Positions 1 to 5,772 of a DNA stretch of 5,869 nucleotides are shown here, in pieces. The position numbers were made by a program, and so were the translations under genes. Numbering within the stretch: position 1 is the stretch's first letter; the number at the start of each line of letters is the position of its first letter. Origin of the DNA: Actinomycetota bacterium (GTDB taxonomy: Bacteria > Actinomycetota > Actinomycetes > Actinomycetales > Microbacteriaceae); NCBI GenBank assembly GCA_009702405.1, contig WLIC01000044.1, positions 1-5,869 of the forward strand. The letters run 5' to 3'. Under the pieces are notes generated by a model. That model made no database searches and was not told the origin of the DNA. It saw nothing but the letters and a program-made list of their open reading frames with translations.

Positions 1-554
1 AGGCTTTCAAGATCAACGGAGTTACAGTTCCAGTTGGTTCAACTTATGTTGTTGCTAAGGGCGATACCTCAGCAGAACTAGATGCTGAAACTAACAGTGA
101 ATTTGCATTGTTTGAAGTTTCAGGTACCGACGAATTAGTAGTTGGTCTAAACACAGCTGTGATTACTGTTACCGCTGAAGATGGTTCAACTGCTGAATAC
201 AGAGTTACCGTGGTTGTGCCTAAGGCAGTTCTAACCATTGTGGTTGGTTTCCCTAAGGTAGGCATCGTTGCAGTTGACGCCAAGGCAAACAAGGCTGGTA
301 ACGCAGTCCTCGTGGGCGCAATCAAGACTCTGACCACTGCTAAGGCTAAAGTTGCGAAGGTAACTATTACGAATAACTTCTTGATCAAGAAGGACAAGCC
401 AACAGCTGGTCCTGCTCGTGCAGCAGCGGTTCAAAAGTTCTTCACAACAGACAAGAACGCTATAAAGATTGCTGGTCTGAAGACATTGAAGTATGACCTA
501 ATTGCTGGTGCCTCAAGCCAAAAGGGTACAACAGTAGTTATTTACTACTACTAA
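1..554 (+). CDS. Secreted/surface protein, C-terminal part: cadherin-like beta-sandwich plus degenerate OmpA-like domain (5' end outside window)
   Basis: The reading frame is open from the first complete codon at position 3 to TAA at 552-554, giving 183 residues with no upstream start, so the gene begins before the window. Residues 1-73 look like a cadherin-like beta-sandwich repeat (PF12733 type): an early FKING motif, then GLNTAVITVTAEDGSTAEY and alternating valines, a pattern typical of this family. Residues 75-183 resemble an OmpA-like fold by pattern only: a beta strand, a helix (GNAVLVGAIKTL), a strand, a helix containing ARAAAVQKFF, and a final strand ending in VVIYYY. The tail lacks an LPXTG motif and a C-terminal membrane anchor. 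It matches the tail of the convergent CotH-family gene in order and spacing, which suggests both proteins reach the same envelope location. Export is inferred, since any signal peptide would be upstream. More cadherin-like repeats probably precede the window edge. The internal TTG at 108 is not a credible start because coding character is continuous upstream. Function is unknown; adhesin or structural surface protein is the best guess. Confidence 0.75.
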   Translation, partial: AFKINGVTVPVGSTYVVAKGDTSAELDAETNSEFALFEVSGTDELVVGLNTAVITVTAEDGSTAEYRVTVVVPKAVLTIVVGFPKVGIVAVDAKANKAGNAVLVGAIKTLTTAKAKVAKVTITNNFLIKKDKPTAGPARAAAVQKFFTTDKNAIKIAGLKTLKYDLIAGASSQKGTTVVIYYY

Positions 555-566
555 AAATGAATTGTG

Positions 567-600
567 AAATGCCTCTGGGTAACCAGAGGCATTTTGCTTT
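567..600. terminator. Rho-independent terminator, probably bidirectional, between convergent genes
   Basis: A perfect 12-bp stem (arms 567-578 and 583-594) closes on a four-base loop GTAA, which fits the very stable GNRA tetraloop class. On the plus strand the 3' arm runs into a T-rich stretch (591-600, ATTTTGCTTT), 12 nt after the stop of the upstream surface-protein gene. On the minus strand the same stem lies 16 nt past the stop of the CotH-family gene, but the following tract is less T-rich, so termination should be stronger for the plus-strand gene. Confidence 0.9.
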
Positions 601-609
601 AACGGGAGA

Positions 610-2346
610 TCAGTTTCGGTAACTACCAGTTACTGTGAGTGAATTTGTTGAGCCAGTTGCAACGAGAGTCTGTGTTACCTTGACTGGCACAATGCCATGT
701 AATCTAAGCGCAGCCAGAAGAGTTGTTGTTCTCTGCTCTAGAAGGGCTTTAGCTCCTGGTTGGTTCTTAGCAAGGCTTATCGCAAGAGTCAGGCTGTCTG
801 AGCCTTGGTACTTAACTGCAAGTGCATCTGCAATCTGTTTACCTTCAGAAGTAAGGGTGTTTTTACCAGGAGTAAAACTTACCTTTGTGACATTAGTTCT
901 CTTTGTTAGAACGTAGAACATCACCTTTTCAATGTTGTTGTGCATGCCATCTGCAGAGATCACCCTGACATAAGCTGAATTCAGACCTGCTTTGAAAGTG
1001 CCTATTGGCTGTATGGCTGTGGTTGCACCAGTCTGGCTAGGGAAGAGACCAAGCCTGACGCTCCTGGTGCCAGGCTCAAGGGTAATCACAGTATCTGCAT
1101 CACGTTTGATCCCGTTGATAGATACATGTCTTAGGCTCGTGTCCCATGGTGTGGTCATTGATGATAAAAGCTCTTGTTGTGAATTCAATTGCATCACAGT
1201 CCAGCTTTGTGCGCCTTGGGCATTATCTAGGCCTGGACCGAAAGCATCTTCAGTCACCGAATTTCTGATGGCAGAACTAACTCTTGCAGCCATCTGAGGT
1301 AGTTCTAGGGCCTTAGCTTTGTTGGCCACTCTAGCCATTGATTGCTGATACATTTCAGTGCATTCAGTTGAACCAAAGCATTTGTTCAGCATTAGTCCTG
1401 CTGACTCAAAGTAGCTGTATGAGCCATTCCAAGTTTGATCGGTTCCCCAAGGGAGCATGATTGCTTTACCAGATTCATCAAAGTTCACAAAGTAATTGTT
1501 TCTGTTACGGACGTAACCATCCCAGTGACCTGTATATATTTCTGTTGCCCACTCCAAAGTCATTTCTTTTATGTCGGCAACCTTTTGTATTTCATCCCAC
1601 CAAGCATCGCCTTCTAGTTGGTTGGCGTCAATTAATTTTGTGAGCATTGTGTATGAGGTTTTTATCCCGCTCTCAATAGCAAAATTAGGCTCAACACCGG
1701 GCCAGAAGTCAGGGAAGGTCGGCACGGCACCTTTGACCATCTGACTGCTTGTTATGTTCCAGCGTTTTAGCATCTCGGGATTTACTGTTTCAACATTTAG
1801 ATGAAGACCATAGTCAATGCCATTTAGTGTCACATCTGCAAAACCTGTTCTTGGAGCTGGAACACCGACTGCCCTGAATAGCCGATAGGTGAGCACCTCG
1901 TGAATATAGCTACCGTCTTGCACCATGTTGTTTAGAGTCATTTTGGTAATGCCAAAGAGAGATTGGCCTTTCACAAAGGCATCCATTTTGATTTTGAAAG
2001 CAGCTTTGCCAGTTATGTCTCGCCATGAACCCCAAGCGCCTTTGAGGTGAACACCAACTCGGTAAGGCCCGTAGGTTTTAGACCCCAACGTGAACCGCAT
2101 CTGGGTCTCCCGCCAATCACCCTCGTTATCCCAGCTGACATTGGGCCACCGCATCGAGTTGTAATCGGAATCGGACATCTTCAAAGAGATTCTGCTGACT
2201 TGAAGTGGGTTGAAGATCACCGCGCCTGCGTCGGTGCCTTCAATGTAGTTTGGGGTTGCTTGGGCTATACCTGAGTTCAGCGAACTCCCAGCCATGACGA
2301 TGATAATCAAAGCGGCTAGACGGTTGGCTAAATGCTTTGTTAACAT
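610..2346 (-). CDS. Exported CotH-family (kinase-like) protein with cadherin-like and OmpA-like C-terminal domains
   Basis: 578 residues. Residues 1-30 form a signal peptide (charged start, hydrophobic ALIIIVMAG, likely cleavage after AQA), so the protein acts outside the membrane. Residues about 47-350 match the CotH family (PF08757): GVHLKGAWGSWR (98-109), the FKIKMD strand (117-122), MTLNNMVQDGSYIHE (136-150), LFRAVGVPAPRTGFADV (156-172), GLHLNVE (180-186), HWDGYVRNRNNYF (274-286) and LPWGTDQTW (298-306). CotH is known as an atypical kinase that phosphorylates spore-coat proteins in Bacillus; many bacteria without spores carry relatives of unknown substrate. D276 and D303 are the likeliest counterparts of catalytic and metal-binding acidic residues (inference). 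C323 and C329 could form a disulfide. Residues 404-483 look like a cadherin-like sandwich and 485-578 like an OmpA-like domain lacking the usual peptidoglycan-binding Asp. On the minus strand AAGGTAGG (2355-2362) lies 8 nt before the ATG and supports this start. It converges on the left-edge gene, which has a matching tail. Confidence 0.9.
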   Translation of the reverse strand: MLTKHLANRLAALIIIVMAGSSLNSGIAQATPNYIEGTDAGAVIFNPLQVSRISLKMSDSDYNSMRWPNVSWDNEGDWRETQMRFTLGSKTYGPYRVGVHLKGAWGSWRDITGKAAFKIKMDAFVKGQSLFGITKMTLNNMVQDGSYIHEVLTYRLFRAVGVPAPRTGFADVTLNGIDYGLHLNVETVNPEMLKRWNITSSQMVKGAVPTFPDFWPGVEPNFAIESGIKTSYTMLTKLIDANQLEGDAWWDEIQKVADIKEMTLEWATEIYTGHWDGYVRNRNNYFVNFDESGKAIMLPWGTDQTWNGSYSYFESAGLMLNKCFGSTECTEMYQQSMARVANKAKALELPQMAARVSSAIRNSVTEDAFGPGLDNAQGAQSWTVMQLNSQQELLSSMTTPWDTSLRHVSINGIKRDADTVITLEPGTRSVRLGLFPSQTGATTAIQPIGTFKAGLNSAYVRVISADGMHNNIEKVMFYVLTKRTNVTKVSFTPGKNTLTSEGKQIADALAVKYQGSDSLTLAISLAKNQPGAKALLEQRTTTLLAALRLHGIVPVKVTQTLVATGSTNSLTVTGSYRN

Positions 2347-2354
2347 AAGTAGAG

Positions 2355-2378
2355 CCTACCTTCAGGCCCTTATAGGCT
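2355..2378. promoter_or_regulatory. Divergent promoter region with overlapping -10 elements (CotH-family gene / phosphodiester glycosidase)
   Basis: The 63-bp gap holds candidate -10 elements for both genes in one 10-bp block: TATAAG on the minus strand (plus-strand 2369-2374) and TAGGCT on the plus strand (2373-2378), sharing the TA at 2373-2374. On the minus strand a weak -35 (TTTCCT, plus-strand 2392-2397) sits 17 bp from its -10. Predicted transcript starts are near 2362 (minus) and 2385 (plus), giving short leaders of roughly 15 and 25 nt. No good -35 is visible for the plus-strand gene. The minus-strand Shine-Dalgarno lies at 2355-2362. AGCCTA (2353-2358) and TAGGCT (2373-2378) also form a 6-bp inverted repeat that might be an operator. 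All of this comes from motif reading only. Confidence 0.4.
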
Positions 2379-2409
2379 TCTATTAAGAATTAGGAAACGG
2401 TGGTGAGGC

Positions 2410-3921
2410 ATGCGAAGCACATTTCGTGGCATTGCAGTAGCTTCCGTTGCCCTGCTCGTTCTATCCGGAGCGGTAAGTGCTAATGCAGCTAATTCTGATT
2501 GCATTTCAACACCAGCTCTGAATCCTGCTCATTTAGTTGAGTCCAAATCTTTAGACTATGGAGTCTCGGCTCAGGCTTGGCAATGGCAACCAGGATCGGA
2601 TGCCACTAACGCTTCTCTTTCACCTTTGGGAACCAGAGTCTCTGTGGCTACTGGAAACCTTCGAAATATCTCTTTTGGAATTCTGCATTGGAGCATCCCA
2701 GATACACAGGACCTGAGAATGCTTTCGGTCACCGGTGAAAAGGCGATTGCCTCTCTCAATGGCGATTATTTCGATGGCAATGGACCTTGGAATGCCATGC
2801 TCGAAGATAGCCACATGATTTATTCCCCACCTGGTTCTACCGGCGTGATTGGCCTTATCAAGAAAACGGTAGTGCCAAGCAAGGGTTACCGTGGCTCAGG
2901 GACAGTAACTGTTGCTAATAAGAAGTATCTGGTTACTGGCGTGAACCAACTAAAGCCAAGTAATAACTCGATAGTTGTTTATGGTCAAAACTTCATGAAT
3001 GATGTGACCCCTAAGGGTCAGGTCACAGTCGTAATTAAGAGCGGCAAGATTTACAAGGTTTACCCGAACGGCGCAGCTGTCTCAAAGAAGTTGGGAACTG
3101 TTATTCAGGTTAGAGGCAAATACGCTGCAACCTTTGCCAAGTTTGCTCTGAAGAAGATTGCCAAGGTCACTTTAGCTCCAGCGCCTCAATATGAAACCAG
3201 GATGGTTGCCGATACTGTAGCTCCAGCAGGAAGTATTTCAAGTGCTACTAATACGGTTTCAATCGATGCATATAACTTTGGTCCACTAAGTGCTACCGGT
3301 GCAACATTATTTGACAGTGAATATTCAGACACCACAAGATCTGGAAGGGTAACACTACGAATCACTCCAGATGCAACGGGGAAACTCATTGTTCGAAATG
3401 TTTACCGTCAGGGTTACTTCACAAAAGTAGATGCTGGTGGATACATCCTGCAAGCTAAGGGAGACACTGCAACAGCTGCTCTGAGATTCAAAGCAGGGGA
3501 CGTTGTAACCATCTCAAGAGGTTACCGATCTTCAACTGGAGCTAACTTTATTAATGCCGCTGGTCGAGGTCCGAAGATTGTTGAGAATGGCAAATTTGTT
3601 TGGATATGTGCAATGCACAGTAAAGAGTTCCGCCCACGTTCTGCAATCGGTTGGAACCAGGATGGTCAAGTTTGGTTGATGGCTTCTAGCCGTGGTGCAG
3701 ATGCAGCAGATATGGGAATGCGCCAAGGTGGTTCAACCGCAGATCAAATGGCGAAATGGTTAATGTCTCTTGGTGCTACAGATGCAGTGTTGCTTGATGG
3801 TGGTGGATCTACGACTATGGAAATTAAAGACCCTGATGCTAGTTGGCAGAGATTTGATTTACCGAATAGCGCTTGGTATCGCGCATTATCAAATGCTTTT
3901 AGCCTTGAGGCTAACTACTAG
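2410..3921 (+). CDS. Secreted phosphodiester glycosidase family protein (NAGPA domain)
   Basis: 503 residues. Residues 1-27 are a clear signal peptide (MRSTFRG, then a hydrophobic core, cleavage near SANA-AN). The catalytic family is PF09992 (NAGPA), named for the enzyme that removes GlcNAc from phosphodiester-linked sugar; bacterial members are exported and thought to act on envelope or extracellular sugar phosphodiesters. Visible signatures are LNGDYFD (116-122), RPRSAIGWNQDG (408-419), the MGMRQGGSTADQMAKWL helix (435-451), LGATDAVLLDGGGSTTM (454-470) and a final SNAFSL strand (494-499). The DGGGS motif is the family's hallmark. The middle, about 162-372, seems to hold two copies of a subdomain usually present once. 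An in-frame TGA at 2404-2406 rules out an earlier start; GGTGAGG (2402-2408) is only one base from the ATG, so the ribosome site is unusual and AGGA at 2392-2395 is rather far. C31 and C400 could pair. It is divergent from the CotH-family gene. Its true substrate is unknown. Confidence 0.92.
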   Translation: MRSTFRGIAVASVALLVLSGAVSANAANSDCISTPALNPAHLVESKSLDYGVSAQAWQWQPGSDATNASLSPLGTRVSVATGNLRNISFGILHWSIPDTQDLRMLSVTGEKAIASLNGDYFDGNGPWNAMLEDSHMIYSPPGSTGVIGLIKKTVVPSKGYRGSGTVTVANKKYLVTGVNQLKPSNNSIVVYGQNFMNDVTPKGQVTVVIKSGKIYKVYPNGAAVSKKLGTVIQVRGKYAATFAKFALKKIAKVTLAPAPQYETRMVADTVAPAGSISSATNTVSIDAYNFGPLSATGATLFDSEYSDTTRSGRVTLRITPDATGKLIVRNVYRQGYFTKVDAGGYILQAKGDTATAALRFKAGDVVTISRGYRSSTGANFINAAGRGPKIVENGKFVWICAMHSKEFRPRSAIGWNQDGQVWLMASSRGADAADMGMRQGGSTADQMAKWLMSLGATDAVLLDGGGSTTMEIKDPDASWQRFDLPNSAWYRALSNAFSLEANY

Positions 3922-3935
3922 CTCTTCTTATTTGG
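3899..3935 (+). terminator. Possible weak terminator overlapping the end of the glycosidase gene
   Basis: TTAGCC (3899-3904) and GGCTAA (3909-3914) form a 6-bp stem with loop TTGA inside the last codons of the glycosidase gene, followed after a few bases by a T-rich run (CTCTTCTTATTT, 3922-3933). The stem is short and the T run is interrupted and starts late, so this is tentative. There is no intergenic room for a conventional terminator because the convergent gene's stop overlaps here. Confidence 0.25.
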
Positions 3936-4718
3936 GTTCATCACTCTAGCAGCCAGTTTGATGGCAAACCTGCGGGTGAAGAATCTACTTGAAATAGCAG
4001 TTAGTTTATTTACGCCACCATCAATAACAGAGCCAGGAGATCTTTTCTTCTCTAGAGCTTTGAAGGTTGTTTTGATTACGTCTTCACGAGTGCGAATCAT
4101 CTTGCCAAGGGCAGGAGAGCTTCCACCTGCATCAAAGAATTCGGTTGCAGTAGGTCCTGGGCAAACAGCTAGAACCTTAACTCCAGATCTTCTGGTTTCA
4201 CCCCAGAGAGCTTCAGTGAAGGAAAGCACAAAAGCTTTAGTAGCCCCATAGACAGCCATGTATGGCAAAGATTGGAAAGCAGCGGTTGAGGCGATGTTGA
4301 TCACGATGCCGTTTTTACGTTCAACCATGCCAGGTAGGAAAGCATGGGTAAGTTCAACAAGGGTGTGAACGTTTACTGTCAGCTCATCAACAATGGACTT
4401 GTTGTCCTCGTCAATGAAGTCGATGGTGTGACCAAAGCCAGCATTATTGACCAGAATGTCCACTTGGGTGCCACGGCCTTTGAGGACTTTGGCAAGCGTT
4501 GAGGCAGCGTCTTTGACGCTTAGATCCATTGGAAGTACTGTGGCAGCGTAGATGCCGTGCTTAGCGGCTATTTGGTCAGCTAGACCCCTGAGGCGGTCTG
4601 CTCTGCGAGCGACCAGAACAACCTTGGCCCCACGCTCAGCTAGCTCTAGAGCGTAGCTTTCGCCTAGTCCTGAGCTAGCTCCAGTGATTAGGGCGGTTTT
4701 ACCAGTTAAGTCTTTCAT
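3918..4718 (-). CDS. Short-chain dehydrogenase/reductase (classical SDR family)
   Basis: About 266 residues, the normal length of a classical SDR; cytoplasmic, with no signal peptide. Counting from the GTG at 4719-4721 as residue 1, the Rossmann motif TGASSGLG is at 13-20, an ARR pair at 38-40 after the second strand suggests NADP(H) preference, D66 and NNAG (92-95) follow, and N117, S145, Y158 and K162 (YGATK) complete the Asn-Ser-Tyr-Lys catalytic tetrad, with PG at 188-189. It should therefore be an active NADP-dependent oxidoreductase of a carbonyl or alcohol substrate that cannot be named from sequence. A GTG (4719-4721) lies directly before the ATG (4716-4718). I chose the ATG because the only Shine-Dalgarno-like bases (TAGG on the minus strand, plus-strand 4723-4726) are 4 nt from the ATG but only 1 nt from the GTG. 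Its TAG stop overlaps the convergent glycosidase stop. No functional link to the neighbours is evident. Confidence 0.95.
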   Translation of the reverse strand: MKDLTGKTALITGASSGLGESYALELAERGAKVVLVARRADRLRGLADQIAAKHGIYAATVLPMDLSVKDAASTLAKVLKGRGTQVDILVNNAGFGHTIDFIDEDNKSIVDELTVNVHTLVELTHAFLPGMVERKNGIVINIASTAAFQSLPYMAVYGATKAFVLSFTEALWGETRRSGVKVLAVCPGPTATEFFDAGGSSPALGKMIRTREDVIKTTFKALEKKRSPGSVIDGGVNKLTAISSRFFTRRFAIKLAARVMNPNKKS

Positions 4719-4744
4719 CACGCCTATTCTGCCAGTTTCTAGTC

Positions 4745-4754
4745 AGGCTAGGCT
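4745..4754. promoter_or_regulatory. Divergent promoter region with overlapping -10 elements (SDR gene / membrane protein gene)
   Basis: In the short gap between the divergent SDR and membrane-protein genes, AGGCTAGGCT reads as a minus-strand -10 TAGCCT (plus-strand 4745-4750) and a plus-strand -10 TAGGCT (4749-4754), sharing the TA at 4749-4750. Predicted starts fall near 4738 (minus) and 4761 (plus), leaving leaders of about 20 nt, consistent with the plus-strand Shine-Dalgarno at 4771. No convincing -35 hexamer is visible on either strand. The arrangement copies the one at 2369-2378. Confidence 0.4.
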
Positions 4755-4770
4755 TAACTCAACGTGTCTT

Positions 4771-4776
4771 TAGGAG
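4771..4776 (+). promoter_or_regulatory. Ribosome binding site fixing a GTG start
   Basis: TAGGAG at 4771-4776 is the best Shine-Dalgarno in the window and sits 7 nt before the GTG at 4784. It supports GTG as the start of the membrane-protein gene, followed immediately by a positively charged N-terminus and the first membrane helix. Confidence 0.8.
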
Positions 4777-4783
4777 AACAAAA

Positions 4784-5641
4784 GTGCTAAATCGTATTCG
4801 ACAGTTCAGGGCAGCCCTTTTATTGGGTCTAGCATCAGCCTTAATCTTTTGGCCTATCAGTTACTGGCTTCCACTAGGGGAGTATCTAGGTGTTCTTAAC
4901 ACAGAGGAGTATGCCGAATACGGCATAGAGCTCAAGAGCTTCGTTGCGTTGTATTTGATCTTCTTTATCTTGAACCTAATCACGGCAGGTCTTACAGCAA
5001 CAAGAATGAACTTCAGAGTGAAGATTTGGTTAGCTCTGATTCCAGCTGGTTTATTGCTGGTAATGCCTTTTCTCTTGAGCATCCCAATCGCCGTCAAGTA
5101 CTCAGATAGAAACTATTTTGAAGTGTTAGGCGCTTTCTATCGTTTGTTCCGTTTCACCAAACCAGAGTTACTAGTTGTGGTTTTCCTCTGCACATTCTTA
5201 GCAGTTGCTTTGAATGTGACAGCTGCACTGATCATTCGTTCAGCTGCTGATGTCGACAAGGTGACTGACAAAGTTAGAAATAGATACTTCATCTATGCCG
5301 GAGCAGTTTTGGCTATTTTGGCGATTGGAGTTTCGCTAGGTTCAATAAATGCAGCTAAGCGATCTCTAGATAGAACGCAGTGCAATAACTATGCAGCTAT
5401 AGAACTACCCGAAACTGACGATGATGTTCTAATCTTCCTGTCACAAATAATGGTGTTTGGTGAAAGCTCTGGCACAGAATCTGTGAAGAATGCTTTTATT
5501 AATTTCTCTACAATTTCACGTCAGTACTATTCGCTTTTGAACACTGAGATTGATGAAGCTACTTTGAATCAGTATCAGGTGCAGACCGCTGCCGCCAAAG
5601 AGAAAGTCGCTCAAGTCTGTTCGGAATACGCAGTTAAGTAG
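4784..5641 (+). CDS. Membrane protein of unknown function: five predicted helices and a C-terminal outer domain
   Basis: 285 residues, GTG start with a strong Shine-Dalgarno. I do not recognise the family. Hydrophobic segments lie at about 10-30, 52-72, 80-104, 128-151 and 168-190. The N-terminus is basic (R4, R6, R9), so by the positive-inside rule it is cytoplasmic, and an odd number of helices puts the last ~95 residues outside the membrane. The loop between helices 4 and 5 is charged (RSAADVDKVTDKVRNR) and would be cytoplasmic, which agrees. The outer tail (191-285) is acidic near ETDDD (210-214), probably helical, and has exactly two cysteines, C200 and C279, which could form a disulfide bracketing the domain. 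A third cysteine, C136, is within helix 4. No catalytic motif, transporter signature or nucleotide-binding loop is visible. It is divergent from the SDR gene and followed 131 bp later by a gene for an exported protein. A sensory or envelope-stress role is possible but unsupported. Confidence 0.85.
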   Translation: MLNRIRQFRAALLLGLASALIFWPISYWLPLGEYLGVLNTEEYAEYGIELKSFVALYLIFFILNLITAGLTATRMNFRVKIWLALIPAGLLLVMPFLLSIPIAVKYSDRNYFEVLGAFYRLFRFTKPELLVVVFLCTFLAVALNVTAALIIRSAADVDKVTDKVRNRYFIYAGAVLAILAIGVSLGSINAAKRSLDRTQCNNYAAIELPETDDDVLIFLSQIMVFGESSGTESVKNAFINFSTISRQYYSLLNTEIDEATLNQYQVQTAAAKEKVAQVCSEYAVK

Positions 5642-5686
5642 TCGAGCTACTCTAGCAAAAGCCTTATTTTCCGCTATAAATCGCGT

Positions 5687-5702
5687 ATTCGCTTAAGCGA
5701 AT
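5687..5702. promoter_or_regulatory. Perfect 16-bp palindrome, possible operator or hairpin
   Basis: ATTCGCTTAAGCGAAT is identical to its own reverse complement and lies in the gap between the membrane-protein gene and the next exported-protein gene. It could be a dimeric regulator's operator, or in RNA a 6-bp stem with a TTAA loop. It is not followed by a T-run, which argues against a standard terminator. A TATAAAT sequence at 5675-5681 is just upstream, so the palindrome would cover the start site of any promoter using it. Confidence 0.35.
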
Positions 5703-5732
5703 CTCCTGCCATTTATGGTTTTCTGCAATAAA

Positions 5733-5767
5733 TAGGATGAAATCTGACAACAGTTGATCAGATGGAG
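5733..5767 (+). promoter_or_regulatory. Candidate -10 element and ribosome binding site for the right-edge gene
   Basis: TAGGAT (5733-5738) fits the TAnnnT -10 form seen before the other plus-strand genes and would start a transcript near 5745. GGAG at 5764-5767 lies 5 nt before the ATG at 5773 and supports that start. No -35 match is apparent. An interrupted repeat, CAACAGTTG (5748-5756), lies in the predicted leader. Confidence 0.4.
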
Positions 5768-5772
5768 TTTCT

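Noticed and set aside
44..434. Minus-strand open frames opposite the left-edge surface protein
   Set aside because: The plus-strand frame is continuous from the window edge, shows domain-like patterns and ends at a strong terminator; the antisense frames show no recognisable motif.
108..554. Left-edge gene starting at TTG 108
   Set aside because: The same frame is open and domain-like upstream to position 3, so the TTG is an internal leucine codon.
635..2274. Several plus-strand open frames of 60-101 codons across the CotH-family gene (635-916, 992-1297, 1435-1643, 2047-2274)
   Set aside because: They lie wholly inside a well-supported minus-strand gene with clear family motifs, lack convincing ribosome sites, and read as antisense shadows.
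3958..4251. Plus-strand open frame of 97 codons inside the SDR gene
   Set aside because: It is antisense to a complete, motif-rich SDR gene.
5637..5651. Possible terminator just after the membrane-protein gene (AGTAG/CTACT stem overlapping the stop)
   Set aside because: The stem is only 5 bp and AT-balanced, and the nearest T-run (5664-5670) is 12 nt further on, so it is too weak to annotate.
5673..5681. TATAAAT read as the main promoter of the right-edge gene
   Set aside because: It is about 90 bp from the start codon and has no -35 match; TAGGAT at 5733-5738 is closer and matches the style of the other -10 candidates.
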